Shown piece by piece: positions 18,783 to 28,452 of a DNA stretch of 64,000 nucleotides. Numbering within the stretch: position 1 is the stretch's first letter; every line of letters starts with the position of its first letter. Both the position numbers and the translations under genes were made by a program. Under the pieces are notes generated by a model, which saw only the letters and a program-made list of their open reading frames with translations, did no database searches and was not told the DNA's origin. This DNA is from DATJIG01 sp050260515 (GTDB taxonomy: Bacteria; Pseudomonadota; Alphaproteobacteria; SMXQ01), in assembly GCA_050260515.1 (NCBI GenBank), contig JBLNCI010000002.1, positions 8,571-72,570 on the forward strand, written 5' to 3'.

Positions 18783-20513
18783 TCACTTGGCGCGCCGACT
18801 CACTTTACGGTCCGCGCCGACGGTGACTCCGTAGTCCTGCTCCGCCGCCTCGCGCGAGATATAGCCACGGTCGAGGTCGCGCTGGATCGCGGAGAGCTCG
18901 CGCTCCTCGGGCGGGCCGTAGCCGCCGCCACCCCCGGTCTCGAGCCACACCATATCGCCGGCGCCGAGCTTGTAGCCCTTGGCCTTGCAGACGATCTCGT
19001 CCTTGTCGGCGCCTTTCTTGCGCACGACGACGCGACCCGACTTCGCCGGCTTGCCGCCGAGCACGCCCCACGGCGGGAACTTGGTGCGATCGAGGTTGGT
19101 CTGCAGGAAGCACGGCGTGGTGATCTGGTAGACCTTGCGGAAGCCGAGGCCGCCGCGGAACTTGCCCGGCCCCGCCGAGTCCTGGCGCAGCGTGAACTCG
19201 TGGATGCGGAACGGCATCAGCGATTCCTGCAGCTCGATCGGGATCAGCCGCGTGTCGCCGTGGGCCATAGTGCGGAACGGCCCGGCGCCGTCGTGGGTCT
19301 TGCACGCGCCCCAGCCGCCGTGGCCGCTGTCGTGGCCGTTGAAGTTCGAGCCGTCGGGCCGCTTGCCGTAGAGGCGGAAGCCCGAATGGGTCGCGAAATG
19401 CCCGCCGGTGACGCGATCCGGCAGCGCGCGCTCGAGCGCCTTGATGACGGTGTCGATCACCGTCGGGAACGGCATCGAGTAGTTGCCCATCGGCGCGTCG
19501 GGTGCAGCGCTCAGAATCTTGCCCGGCGGCAGATTGAGCTTCAGCGGGCGGAAGATGCCCTCGTTGGCCGGCTCGTCGGGCATGACGAGGTACTTGAACG
19601 CGACGCGCGCCGTCGTCACGCCGCCGCCGAAGTAGCCCGAGTTGATGCAGCCCGGCGCCTGCTCGGCGAGCCCCGAGTAGTCGACGGTCATCTCGTCCCC
19701 GGAGATCACGACCTTGACGTTGACCGGGATCGGCGTGTCGTTGTCGCCGTCGTTGTCGAGGAAGGTCGACGCCTCGTAGGTGCCGTCGGGCAGCGCGCGG
19801 ATGCGCTCGCGCGCCGCCGCCTCGCCCTGGTCTAGGATCGTCGTCACCGAGCTGTTGAAGGTCTCGATGCCGTACTTCTCCACGAGCGCCGTAGTCTGGT
19901 CGCGGCCGAGGAGACAGCCCGCGAGCTGCGCCGCGATGTCGCCCATCAGCTCGACCGGCAGCCGGCTGTTGTTCTCGATGATGCGGTAGACCTCCTCGAT
20001 CGGCTCGCCCTTCGACCAGATCTTGATCGAGCGGAGCTGGAGGCCTTCCTCGAAGATGTCACGGGTGCGCGGCGTCGAGCCGCCGATGTCGATCCAGTGG
20101 ACGTTGACGGCGAAGAAGCCGATCAGCGTGCGGTCGGCGCCGACGCGGATCGGCGTGTACATCACCGTGTTGTTGAGGTGCTGGCCCTGGACCGCGGCGT
20201 GGTTGCAGACCAGCACGTCGCCGTGCAACAGCCGGTCCTTGCCGTAGATCTTGAGGCCGTCGCGGACGCCGGTGCCGACCGAATCGGCGACGAACGGCGG
20301 CATGCCGCCCGTGGACTGGGCGATGAGCTGGCCGTCGGCGTCGGTGATGCCGACGGCGAAGTCCTTGTACTCGTAGATGTACGGGCTGAACGCCGTGCGG
20401 GTGATGTTGGCGTCGATCTGGTTGCAGATCGAGATGATGCCGTAGCGGATCACCTCGAGCGTGATCGGATCGACCGATGCCCGTGCCGCCTTGGCTGCCG
20501 TGAGCGCGTCCAT
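18783..20513 (-). CDS. Hydantoinase B/oxoprolinase family subunit (HyuB2)
   Basis: A 576-residue protein of the HyuB family, the second subunit of ATP-dependent N-methylhydantoinase, 5-oxoprolinase or acetophenone/acetone carboxylase-type enzymes. Diagnostic blocks: DPITLEVIRYGI at the N terminus, HGDVLVCNHAAVQGQHLNN, GGVTTARVAFKYL, GGHFATHSGF, and GPGKFRGGLGFRKVY before the C-terminal GGGGYGPPEERE. It lies 17 bases upstream of binding protein 4 and closely resembles the HyuB encoded at 21595-23319. Only one HyuA gene is nearby, so both B subunits may pair with it. Confidence 0.9.
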   Translation of the reverse strand: MDALTAAKAARASVDPITLEVIRYGIISICNQIDANITRTAFSPYIYEYKDFAVGITDADGQLIAQSTGGMPPFVADSVGTGVRDGLKIYGKDRLLHGDVLVCNHAAVQGQHLNNTVMYTPIRVGADRTLIGFFAVNVHWIDIGGSTPRTRDIFEEGLQLRSIKIWSKGEPIEEVYRIIENNSRLPVELMGDIAAQLAGCLLGRDQTTALVEKYGIETFNSSVTTILDQGEAAARERIRALPDGTYEASTFLDNDGDNDTPIPVNVKVVISGDEMTVDYSGLAEQAPGCINSGYFGGGVTTARVAFKYLVMPDEPANEGIFRPLKLNLPPGKILSAAPDAPMGNYSMPFPTVIDTVIKALERALPDRVTGGHFATHSGFRLYGKRPDGSNFNGHDSGHGGWGACKTHDGAGPFRTMAHGDTRLIPIELQESLMPFRIHEFTLRQDSAGPGKFRGGLGFRKVYQITTPCFLQTNLDRTKFPPWGVLGGKPAKSGRVVVRKKGADKDEIVCKAKGYKLGAGDMVWLETGGGGGYGPPEERELSAIQRDLDRGYISREAAEQDYGVTVGADRKVSRRAK

Positions 20514-20553
20514 ATGCGATGACTCGTTCGGGTTGTGAATGGGCGGCGCGGAA

Positions 20554-21591
20554 CTAGCGTGGCGGCGGCTGGATGACTTCGTTCATCTTGGCGACGACCT
20601 CGCGCGGCATCGCCACCAGCTCGGCGACGATCTTGTCGAGCTCGGCGCCGGGCAGCGGATCGACATCGGTCTCGCGCTTCTTCGCCTCGGCGATGAACTC
20701 GGGATCCTTGACCACGGCCTCGAACGCCTGACGGAGCGCCGCGAGCCGGTCGGCCGGGACGCCCGGCGTCGTCGCGACGGCGTAGCCGATGCTGAGCGTG
20801 CCGCCGAACAGCTTCATGACGTTGCGGTCGAGGTCGTTGCTCGCAAGCTCGACGATGGTCGGCACGTCCGGGAGCGAGCGGTGACGCGTCAGGCTGATGG
20901 TGTAGATCGGCCGCACGGTCTTGTTGGCGACCCAGTCGGGCTTCGACACCGGGAAGTAGTCCCACACCAGGCTGCCGATGCCCTGGACCTCGCCGCGCTC
21001 CATGGCGAGGATCTCCGTCGCCATGGATTCGTAGCCGCGCACCACGTTGAACTTGGTGCCGACCAGTCGGTTGAGCGCCCACGGGATCTGCGCCGCGTAG
21101 CCGCTCGCGCCGGCGGCGCCGAACACCACTTCCTTGCTCTTGGCCTCCTCGACCGTGAGCGCGGGTGCCGTGTGCCACACGACGCCGACCGTCACCACCT
21201 CGCCGACGCGGCCGAGCCACTTGAACTCGTGCGGCTCGTACTTGGCATTGGGATCGGTGATCTTGTTGAGCACCACCGTCGGCTGCACGAACGCGAGCGA
21301 GGTGCCGTCGCGCTGCATCACGTTGTAGAAGTACTCGGTGGCGCGGACGCTGGAGGCGCCGGGCATGTTGCGCGGCACGATGGTCGGGTTCCCGGGGATG
21401 TGGCGCTGCAGGAACTGGCCCACCAGCCGGCCGACGAGATCGTAGCTCGCGCCCTCGCCCGAGCCGATCACCAGGTTGATGTTCTTGCCCTTGTAGAAGT
21501 CGGCGACGGCGTCGGCCGAGGCGTCGGCGGCGCCGAGCGCCAGCACGGCGGCAGCCGCGACGCAACGCATCACGGTGGATCTGACGTTCAT
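20554..21591 (-). CDS. Bug/TctC solute-binding protein 5
   Basis: A 345-residue exported binding protein; signal peptide ends near ADASADAVADFYKGK. Motifs: VIGSGEGASYDLVGRLVGQF, VPRNMPGASSVRATEYF, KFNVVRGYESMAT and AMERGEVQGIGS. It begins 3 bases after the stop of HyuB1, whose end supplies GGGAGATAA as the ribosome-binding region, so the two are translationally coupled. This suggests the binding protein collects the substrate or precursor for the HyuAB enzyme. Confidence 0.87.
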   Translation of the reverse strand: MNVRSTVMRCVAAAAVLALGAADASADAVADFYKGKNINLVIGSGEGASYDLVGRLVGQFLQRHIPGNPTIVPRNMPGASSVRATEYFYNVMQRDGTSLAFVQPTVVLNKITDPNAKYEPHEFKWLGRVGEVVTVGVVWHTAPALTVEEAKSKEVVFGAAGASGYAAQIPWALNRLVGTKFNVVRGYESMATEILAMERGEVQGIGSLVWDYFPVSKPDWVANKTVRPIYTISLTRHRSLPDVPTIVELASNDLDRNVMKLFGGTLSIGYAVATTPGVPADRLAALRQAFEAVVKDPEFIAEAKKRETDVDPLPGAELDKIVAELVAMPREVVAKMNEVIQPPPR

Positions 21592-21594
21592 GGC

Positions 21595-23319
21595 TTATCT
21601 CCCAACCAGCACGGCGGCGTCGAACGACACGCCATAATCCTCGGCGGCGGCCGCGGGCGACACGTAGCCGCGCACCACGTCGCGCCTGACGAGATCGCGC
21701 GCGCGGCTCGACGGCGGCCCGTAGCCGCCCCCGCCCGCGATCTCGACGTGAATGACGTCGCCCTCTTTCAGGGCGTAGCCTTTCGTCTTGTAGACCACCT
21801 CGGCGTTGGCCGATCCCGCCTTGCGGATCGAGACCCAGCCCGGCCTGCCGTCACGGCCGCCGCGCACGCCCCACGGCGGATGCTTCACTCGGTCGAAATC
21901 GACGCGCAGCGTGCAGCCGCCGGTCATGCGGTAGGTCTTGCGGTAGCCAAGCCCGCCGCGGAAGGTGCCCGCGCCGCCGGAGTCCGGGCGGAGCGCGAAT
22001 TCCTCGACGGTGAAGGGATAAAGCGCTTCCAGGAGCTCGACCGGGATGGTCTGGGTGTTGCCGTGGGCCATGGTGCGGAACGGCCCGTCGCCGTCCTGCC
22101 GCGCGCCCGCACCCCAGCCGCCGTGCCCGGCGTCGATGCAGTCGAAGCCCGAGCCATCGCGCCGCTTGCCGATGAAGCGGACCACCGCGAAGTTGCCGAA
22201 GTGCCCGCCGACCACGCGCTCAGGGAGCGCGTTCTCGAACGCCTTGATGACGGCGTCGATCACGGTCGGGAACGAGCGCGAGTAGTTGCCCATCGGCGCG
22301 TCGGCCGCGGCGCTCAGGATCCTGCCCGGCGGCAGCACCAGCTTGATCGGCCGGAACGTCCCCTCGTTGGCGGGCTCGTCGGCGCCGAGCAGGTACTTGA
22401 AGGCGACCCGCGCCGTCGTCCGCCCTCCGCCGTAGTAGCCGGCGTTGATGCAGCCCGCCACTTGCCCTGCGATCCCCGAGTAGTCGACCGTCAGCTCGTC
22501 GCCGGCGACCACCACCTTGACGCGGATCGGCAGCGGCGTGTCGTTCTCGCCGTCACTGTCGAGGAACGTCTCGGCCTCGTAGGCGCCGTCGGGGATGCCG
22601 CGGATGAACGCGCGCGCCGCCGCCTCGGACTGGTCGAGGATGACCTCGACCGCCCGGCGGAAGCAGTCGGCTCCGTACTTGTCGGCGAGCGCCGCGACCG
22701 AGTCGCGCCCGAGCAGGCATCCCGAGATCTGCGCCGCGATGTCCCCCATCAGCTCCTCGGGGTATCGCGTGTTGTTCTCGATAATGCGGACGATCTCCTC
22801 GATCGGCTCGCCCTTCGACCACAGCTTCACCGACCGGAGCTGGAGCCCTTCCTCAAAGATGTCGCGGGAGCGCGGCACCGAACCGCCGATGTCGATCCAG
22901 TGCATGTTGATGGCGAAGAACCCGATCAGCGTCTCGCGCCGCGGGCCGACGCGGATCGGCGTGTACATCACCGTGTTGTTGAGATGCTGGCCCTGCACCG
23001 CCGCGTGGTTGCAGACGACGATGTCGCCGTGATGCAGGCGATCCTTGCCGTAGACCTCGAGGCCGTCGCGCACCGCCATGCCGACCGAGTCGGCGACGAA
23101 CGGCGGCATGCCGTCGGTGTTCTGGGCGATCAGCTCGCCGTCGGGACCGGCGATGCCGACGGCAAAGTCCTTGTACTCGTAGATGTACGGGCTGAAGGCC
23201 GTCCGCATGATGTTGGCGTCGATCTGATCGGCGATCGCGATCACGCCGTGGCGGATCACCTCCAGCGTGATCGGATCGATCTCGGTCGTGCCGCCCGTCA
23301 GGGACCGCGTATCGTCCAC
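21595..23319 (-). CDS. Hydantoinase B/oxoprolinase family subunit (HyuB1)
   Basis: A 574-residue HyuB subunit: DPITLEVIRHGVIAIADQID, then HHGDIVVCNHAAVQGQHLNN, GGRTTARVAFKYL, GGHFGNFAVVRF and GAGTFRGGLGYRKTY. It starts with GTG at 23319; no ATG is available before the conserved region and AGGT lies upstream. It begins 7 bases after the stop of hyuA, the classic A-then-B order, so this is the primary partner of the A subunit. ATP-dependent hydrolysis of a lactam, hydantoin or similar ring is the family reaction; the true substrate is unknown. Confidence 0.9.
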   Translation of the reverse strand: MDDTRSLTGGTTEIDPITLEVIRHGVIAIADQIDANIMRTAFSPYIYEYKDFAVGIAGPDGELIAQNTDGMPPFVADSVGMAVRDGLEVYGKDRLHHGDIVVCNHAAVQGQHLNNTVMYTPIRVGPRRETLIGFFAINMHWIDIGGSVPRSRDIFEEGLQLRSVKLWSKGEPIEEIVRIIENNTRYPEELMGDIAAQISGCLLGRDSVAALADKYGADCFRRAVEVILDQSEAAARAFIRGIPDGAYEAETFLDSDGENDTPLPIRVKVVVAGDELTVDYSGIAGQVAGCINAGYYGGGRTTARVAFKYLLGADEPANEGTFRPIKLVLPPGRILSAAADAPMGNYSRSFPTVIDAVIKAFENALPERVVGGHFGNFAVVRFIGKRRDGSGFDCIDAGHGGWGAGARQDGDGPFRTMAHGNTQTIPVELLEALYPFTVEEFALRPDSGGAGTFRGGLGYRKTYRMTGGCTLRVDFDRVKHPPWGVRGGRDGRPGWVSIRKAGSANAEVVYKTKGYALKEGDVIHVEIAGGGGYGPPSSRARDLVRRDVVRGYVSPAAAAEDYGVSFDAAVLVGR

Positions 23320-23326
23320 GTCCCGC

Positions 23327-25375
23327 CTACCTCCGGCAATCGATGCGGATCTCGTGCATCGGCCCGATCTCGAACGAATCGCCCGGGGCGACCAGCGTGG
23401 TCGAGCCGTACTCCTCGATCACCGCCGGGCCCTGGGCCTTGAAGCCGGGCTTCAGCGAGGCACGGTCGAAGACCGCGGACTCGGCCCAGCCGCCCTGGGC
23501 GCCGAAGTAGACCTGGCGCTTGCCGACGGGCGCCGCGGTCGCGGCGATCTGCGGCAGCTTGGCGAGGTCGGGGCGCTTTTGGCGCGCGAAGGCCGACAGA
23601 TGCAGCGCCTGGATCTCGCTCGCGGCGCGGGCGTCGGCATGGCCGTAGCGGCGCTTGTAGTCGCGCTCGAACGCGGCCTTGATCGCCGCCGGATCCGAGA
23701 GGCCCGACACCGGCACCTTGATGCTGTGGTTCTGGCCGACGTAGCGCATCTCGGCATGGCGCTCGTAGAACACGTCGGAGGCGCCGAACTCGTTGGCGAG
23801 ATCGCCGGCCGCCTCGCGCTCCATGGCAGCGAACGTCTCCTGCATCGCCTTGACGGATTCGTCGCCAAGCCTGGCGGTGAAGGTCTTGGAGGCATCGATG
23901 CGGGCGTCGGCGAGCAGCATGCCGACGGCCGAGAAATTGCCGGGCGCCGGCGGGATCACCAGCGTCGGGATGTTCAGCTCGTGCGCGAGCGCGCTGCCGT
24001 GCAGCGGGCCGCCGCCGCCGTAGCTGAACAGGATGAAGTCGCGCGGATCGAGGCCGTGCTCGACCGAGACCTGGCGGATCGCGCCGGCCATGATCACCGT
24101 CGCGATATTGAGGATGCCGTCCGCCATCTTGACGAGACCGTCGCGCCCCGAGTAGCCGAGCGGCTCGGCGATACGCTCGGCGATCGCCCGCTCCGCCCCG
24201 GCGATGTCGAGCTTGAGTTCGCCGCCGAGGAACTTCTCGGCGTTGATCCGCCCCAGCACGAGATTGGCGTCGGTGACCGTCGGCTCCTTGCCGCCGCGGC
24301 CGTAACACACCGGACCCGGCGTCGAGCCCGCGCTCTGCGGACCAACGTGGAGGCGCTTCTGGCCGTCGAGCCAGGCGATGGAGCCGCCGCCGGACCCGAC
24401 CTCGACGATGTCGATCACCGGCGAGCGGATCGGGAATCCGTGGACGTAGCCGTTGGCGTAGTAGATCGACTCGACCGAGAAGCGGCCGTTCTCGACCAGC
24501 GCGCACTTCGCGGTCGTGCCGCCCATGTCGAAGGCGACGACGTTCTTGAAGCCGAGCGCCTCGGCGTAGGCGCCGGCGCCGATGCAGCCGCCGATCGGGC
24601 CCGATTCGACGAGGCCGATCGGCTGACGGCAGGTGCGGTCGACCGACAGCAGGCCGCCGTTCGATCCCATCATGAACAGGGAGCCCTTGAAGCCCCTCTG
24701 CTCCATGTCCGACTCGAGCCGGCGGATGTAGGCGTTGACCTGCGGGCCGACGAAGGCGTTCGCAGCGACCGTCGAGGTACGCTCGTACTCGTACCACTGG
24801 CGGGTGAGCTCGGTGCTGTGCGTCACGTACGCGCCGGGGAGCAACGCCTTGAGGCGTTCGGCGGCGGCCTCCTCGTGGGCGGGGTTGGCGTAGGAGTTCA
24901 TGAAGAACACCGCGACGGCTTCGACCTTCAGCGCCTTGAGCCGCTCGGCGACTTCGTCCACCGCCGCCATGTCGAGCGGCGTGATGACCTTGCCGGTGCT
25001 GTCGATGCGCTCCGGCACCTCGAGGCGTAGCTCGCGCGGGATCAGCGGCTCGCCGCGCTGGTAGTGGAGATCGAACGGGTCCGGACGGTTGGCGCGCGCG
25101 ATCTCGAGGACGTCGCGGAAGCCTTGCGTCGTGACCAGCGCGGCGCGGGCGCCCTTGCGCTGGATGTAGGCGTTGATGACCAGTGTCGTCCCGTGATTCA
25201 GGAACGTCGCCTGGTCGGGACGGATCTTCGCCTTGCCGAAGCAGTCGAGGATGCCCTCGACGAAATTGCCGTAGGTCGTCGGGCTCTTGGTGTAGGCGAC
25301 CTGATGGCTGTCGTGATCGTAGGCGACGAGGTCGGTGAAGGTTCCGCCGATATCGACGGCAACGACGTAGGACAT
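23327..25375 (-). CDS. Hydantoinase A/oxoprolinase family subunit (HyuA)
   Basis: A 682-residue HyuA subunit with an actin-like ATPase fold: VVAVDIGGTFTDLVAYD (phosphate 1), FLNHGTTLVINA, GLVESGPIGGCIGAGAYAE, FDMGGTTAKCALV (phosphate 2), SYGGGGPLHG and a C-terminal QGPAVIEEYGSTTLVAPG. It phosphorylates or activates a ring or carboxyl substrate, which the B subunit then cleaves. The start ATG has GGGAG 5 bases upstream; the upstream in-frame extension has no similarity. It heads the HyuA - HyuB1 - Bug5 - HyuB2 - Bug4 series and follows a MarR-like gene by 94 bases. Confidence 0.92.
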   Translation of the reverse strand: MSYVVAVDIGGTFTDLVAYDHDSHQVAYTKSPTTYGNFVEGILDCFGKAKIRPDQATFLNHGTTLVINAYIQRKGARAALVTTQGFRDVLEIARANRPDPFDLHYQRGEPLIPRELRLEVPERIDSTGKVITPLDMAAVDEVAERLKALKVEAVAVFFMNSYANPAHEEAAAERLKALLPGAYVTHSTELTRQWYEYERTSTVAANAFVGPQVNAYIRRLESDMEQRGFKGSLFMMGSNGGLLSVDRTCRQPIGLVESGPIGGCIGAGAYAEALGFKNVVAFDMGGTTAKCALVENGRFSVESIYYANGYVHGFPIRSPVIDIVEVGSGGGSIAWLDGQKRLHVGPQSAGSTPGPVCYGRGGKEPTVTDANLVLGRINAEKFLGGELKLDIAGAERAIAERIAEPLGYSGRDGLVKMADGILNIATVIMAGAIRQVSVEHGLDPRDFILFSYGGGGPLHGSALAHELNIPTLVIPPAPGNFSAVGMLLADARIDASKTFTARLGDESVKAMQETFAAMEREAAGDLANEFGASDVFYERHAEMRYVGQNHSIKVPVSGLSDPAAIKAAFERDYKRRYGHADARAASEIQALHLSAFARQKRPDLAKLPQIAATAAPVGKRQVYFGAQGGWAESAVFDRASLKPGFKAQGPAVIEEYGSTTLVAPGDSFEIGPMHEIRIDCRR

Positions 25376-25469
25376 GGGAACTCCCGGAATCACCGGCGCG
25401 CCGCGCGCGGCCGGATCAGGGCCGAATGATGATCGGGCCGGAAGGGGGAGAAAAGACCAATTTTTAGGT

Positions 25470-25853
25470 CTATTTCGCCCGGCGCGGCGCGACGCCGAGG
25501 ATGTCCGGGAGCTCGAGGTAGCCGTCGACCATCGCCTGGTACTCGGCGACGCACTGACGCGAGGGCGTGACCAGGCGCTTGCGGGCATCGTCGGGCGCGG
25601 GACGGATCTGGAAGTAGCCGCGCGCCTGGGCGGCGACGATGATGCGCCGCGCCGTCTCCTTCGAGCAGCGGACCTCGGTGATGCATTCCTGGATCGTCGG
25701 CGGCTTGCCGACGTAGTGGCCGCGCATCACCGTCGACCAGATCACCGTGTGGTCGCGGGTCAGGCGGAAAAAGCGGACGCTGCGGCCCTTGCCGGTGCGG
25801 TGCGTCGACAGCCGCCACTCGGCGAAGGCGCGGTAGCGGTCGTCGACTGCCAT
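25470..25853 (-). CDS. Winged-helix (MarR-like) transcriptional regulator
   Basis: A 127-residue DNA-binding protein. The helix-turn-helix region is IQECITEVRCSKETARRII (about residues 54-72), followed by the winged part AQARGYFQIRPAPDDARKR and a C-terminal dimerisation helix (CVAEYQAMVDGYLEL). This fits the MarR-like group. It sits inside the long minus-strand catabolic run, between a dioxygenase gene and hyuA, and is the only regulator in that run, so it probably controls the surrounding genes in response to their substrate. Confidence 0.75.
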   Translation of the reverse strand: MAVDDRYRAFAEWRLSTHRTGKGRSVRFFRLTRDHTVIWSTVMRGHYVGKPPTIQECITEVRCSKETARRIIVAAQARGYFQIRPAPDDARKRLVTPSRQCVAEYQAMVDGYLELPDILGVAPRRAK

Positions 25854-25898
25854 GTCAGGGTGTGCCCTTCATCAGCACGAAGCCTCCGCGGAGAGACT

Positions 25899-26750
25899 CT
25901 ACGCCTGGACGACGACGCGGCGGAGGAGCCGCCGCTCCTTGTCGCTGAAGTCGGTGCGGGCGTGCAGCGTGCAGCGGTTATCCCACAGGATGAGATCGCC
26001 GACCCGCCACTTGTGGCCGTAGATGTACTTGGGCTGCTCGATGTGGTCGAACACCGCATCCAGCAGCGACCGGCTCTCGTCGTCGGGCATGCCTTCGACG
26101 TTCCACGTCATCAGCCGGTTCACGTAGAGCGCCTTGCGGCCGCTGTCCGGGTGCATCCGCACCATCGGATGGCTGGCGTGGGGATGGACGTTGAAGTCGG
26201 GCTTGTTGCCGTCGCGGGTCGTGGAGCCGTAGAGGAACACGTTGACGGCGGTCCGGCCGTCGACCCGCGCCTTGAGGTCGGACGGCAGCTCGTCGTAGGC
26301 CTTGTACATGTTGAGGAACAGCGTGTCGCCGCCCTGCGACGGAATCTCGATCGCGTACAGGAACGTGCCCTTCGGCGGCTTCGGGATGTAGCACATGTCC
26401 GAGTGGAACTGCATCTCGCCGTCCGGCAGCGAGCCGATCAGCTTGCCGTTCTCGCGGATGTTCGAGACCAGCATGATCTCGGGGTACCTGCTGGTCTCGT
26501 TGCGCATCTCCTTCGGCCGCGGCCGCGACTGCAGCTCCCCGAACAGCCGCGCGAACCGCACCTGATCCTCCTCGGACAGGTTCTGGTCGCGGAACAGGAG
26601 CACGAGGTGCTCCTTCCACGCCTGCTTGATCGCCTCGGCGGTCGCGTCGTCGAGGGGCCGGCTCAGGTCGACGCCCTGGATCTCGGCGCCGAGCGCGGGC
26701 GAGAGCGGTCGGACCTTCATGCCGGTGGCGGTGCTCGTGGCGATGCTCAT
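25899..26750 (-). CDS. TauD/TfdA-family 2-oxoglutarate dioxygenase 1
   Basis: A 283-residue Fe(II)/2-oxoglutarate-dependent oxygenase. The iron-binding facial triad is His116 and Asp118 in MQFHSDMCY and His263 in LHARTDF; the 2-oxoglutarate-binding Arg is in RRLLRRVV near the C terminus. The family hydroxylates taurine, alkyl sulfates, phenoxy acids and similar compounds. The gene ends close to the MarR-like regulator and starts 18 bases after the GMC oxidoreductase stop, so it is in the same operon. It is paralogous to the dioxygenase at 28453-29307. Confidence 0.9.
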   Translation of the reverse strand: MSIATSTATGMKVRPLSPALGAEIQGVDLSRPLDDATAEAIKQAWKEHLVLLFRDQNLSEEDQVRFARLFGELQSRPRPKEMRNETSRYPEIMLVSNIRENGKLIGSLPDGEMQFHSDMCYIPKPPKGTFLYAIEIPSQGGDTLFLNMYKAYDELPSDLKARVDGRTAVNVFLYGSTTRDGNKPDFNVHPHASHPMVRMHPDSGRKALYVNRLMTWNVEGMPDDESRSLLDAVFDHIEQPKYIYGHKWRVGDLILWDNRCTLHARTDFSDKERRLLRRVVVQA

Positions 26751-26768
26751 GGTGTCACCTCGCGATGG

Positions 26769-28397
26769 TTACGCGTCGAGCGCCGGCGCCAGCGCCGGCT
26801 TGCCGAGGATCATGTCGGACGCCTTGTCCGCCATCATCAGCACGCAGGCGTTGATGTGGGCGGAGACGAGATCGGGCATCGCCGAGGCGTCGACCACCCG
26901 CAGGCCCTCGATGCCGAGCACCTTGAGCTGGTGATCGACCACGGCGTCCGGCCCCGAGCCCATCGCGCAGGTGCCGCACGGATGGTGCGCGGTGATCGCC
27001 GTCTTCTTGATGAAGGCGTCGATGTCGGCGTCGCTCTTCACGTCGGGCCCCGGCGCCGTCTCGACGCCGCGGAAATCGTCGAGCGGCTTCTGGTAACCGA
27101 TCTCGCGCGCGAGCTTGAAGCCGTTGCGCAGCGTCGGCAGATCGTTGGGCGCGGTGAAGAAGTTGAAGTGGATGCGGATCGGCTCGCGCGGGTCGGCCGA
27201 GCGCAGCAGCACCTCGCCGCGGCTGTCGGGATGGAGCAGCGTCGGGCGGATTCCGTAGCCGTCGAGGTACGCAGGGCGGACGCCGGGGAACCACAGCCCG
27301 GCGTGGGACGGCGCGCCGCGGAACATGAACTCGATGTCGGGGACGGCGAGCTCGGGTCGCGTCTTGATGAACGCGTGGAGTCCGCCCGGCACCACCGTCG
27401 CCGGCCCGGAGCCGAACAGGTAGGCGCGGATCATCGACAGCGCCATGCGATCGAAGCGCATGGAGTGGCGGAACGGCCCTGCGTCGGGCCGGGACCAGAA
27501 GATGATCGCGGCGAGGTGATCCTGCAGGTTCTTGCCCACCGGCAGGTCCATCACCGGCTTGATGCCGAGCGACGAGAGATGCCGCGACGGGCCGATGCCC
27601 GACAGCATGAGGAGATGGGGCGAGTTGAAGGTGCCGCTCGCGACGATGACCTCGCGTTCGGCGGTGACGCGCACCACCTTGCCGTTGCGCGCGTATTCGA
27701 CGCCGATCGCCTTGGTGCCCTTGAGCAGCACGCGGGTCGTGTGCGCCTTCGTCACCACCGTCAGGTTGCGACGCCTCAAGGCCGGCCGCAGGAACGCCTT
27801 GGCCGAGGACGAGCGTCGCCCGTTGCGGATCGTGTACTGACTCCGGCCGAAGCCTTCCTGCTGGCGGCCGTTGTAGTCCTCGGTGTGCGGGATGCCCTTG
27901 GCGTTGCCCGCCTCGATCCACGCGTCGTAGAGCGGGTCCGCGGTCCGCGCCCATTGCACCCCGAGCGGCCCGGAGCCGCCGCGCCACGGGTTCTCGCCCT
28001 CTTCCCAGGTCTCGCAACGCTTGAAGTAGGGCAGCACGTCGGCATAGGACCAGCCCAGCGCGCCCTTCTGCGCCCAGCGATCGTAGTCGCCGCGATTGCC
28101 GCGGGTGTACGCCATCACGTTGATCGACGACGAGCCGCCGAGCACCTTGCCGCGCATCGCCTCGATCCTGCGGCCGTTCAGGTTGGCGTCAGGCTCGCTG
28201 TGGTAGCCCCAGTCGTGGAGCCGGTATTCGTGCATCTTGCCGAGGCCGAGCGGAATGTGGATGAGCGGATCGACGTCGCGGCCGCCCGCCTCCAGCAGCA
28301 GAACGCGGATTCGCGAGTCCTCGCTCAGACGGTTGGCGAGGACGCAGCCGGCCGATCCGGCGCCGACGATGATGTAATCGTAGCCCTTGGTGTTCAT
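26769..28397 (-). CDS. GMC-family FAD oxidoreductase (choline dehydrogenase-like)
   Basis: A 542-residue flavoprotein that oxidises an alcohol or a similar substrate. The ADP-binding motif VGAGSAGCVLANRLSED lies at residues 11-27, the GMC signature GKVLGGSSSINVMAYTRG at about 85-102, a second signature near SGTFNSPHLLMLSGIGP, and the catalytic His in TAHHPCGTCAMG near the C terminus. No signal peptide, so it is cytoplasmic. It lies between two TauD-like dioxygenase genes in one orientation, suggesting sequential oxidations of one compound. Confidence 0.92.
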   Translation of the reverse strand: MNTKGYDYIIVGAGSAGCVLANRLSEDSRIRVLLLEAGGRDVDPLIHIPLGLGKMHEYRLHDWGYHSEPDANLNGRRIEAMRGKVLGGSSSINVMAYTRGNRGDYDRWAQKGALGWSYADVLPYFKRCETWEEGENPWRGGSGPLGVQWARTADPLYDAWIEAGNAKGIPHTEDYNGRQQEGFGRSQYTIRNGRRSSSAKAFLRPALRRRNLTVVTKAHTTRVLLKGTKAIGVEYARNGKVVRVTAEREVIVASGTFNSPHLLMLSGIGPSRHLSSLGIKPVMDLPVGKNLQDHLAAIIFWSRPDAGPFRHSMRFDRMALSMIRAYLFGSGPATVVPGGLHAFIKTRPELAVPDIEFMFRGAPSHAGLWFPGVRPAYLDGYGIRPTLLHPDSRGEVLLRSADPREPIRIHFNFFTAPNDLPTLRNGFKLAREIGYQKPLDDFRGVETAPGPDVKSDADIDAFIKKTAITAHHPCGTCAMGSGPDAVVDHQLKVLGIEGLRVVDASAMPDLVSAHINACVLMMADKASDMILGKPALAPALDA

Positions 28398-28452
28398 TGT
28401 GCGATGTGGTCCAGATGCAGAAGCGAACGGCCGCGTCGGCCGGGGGTGAAAA

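Noticed and set aside
20539..23442. A 967-codon open frame on the plus strand
   Set aside because: It is the antisense of the two hyuB genes and a Bug gene; its composition (Arg/Ala/Val/Asp-rich, no domain) is typical of GC-rich shadow frames.
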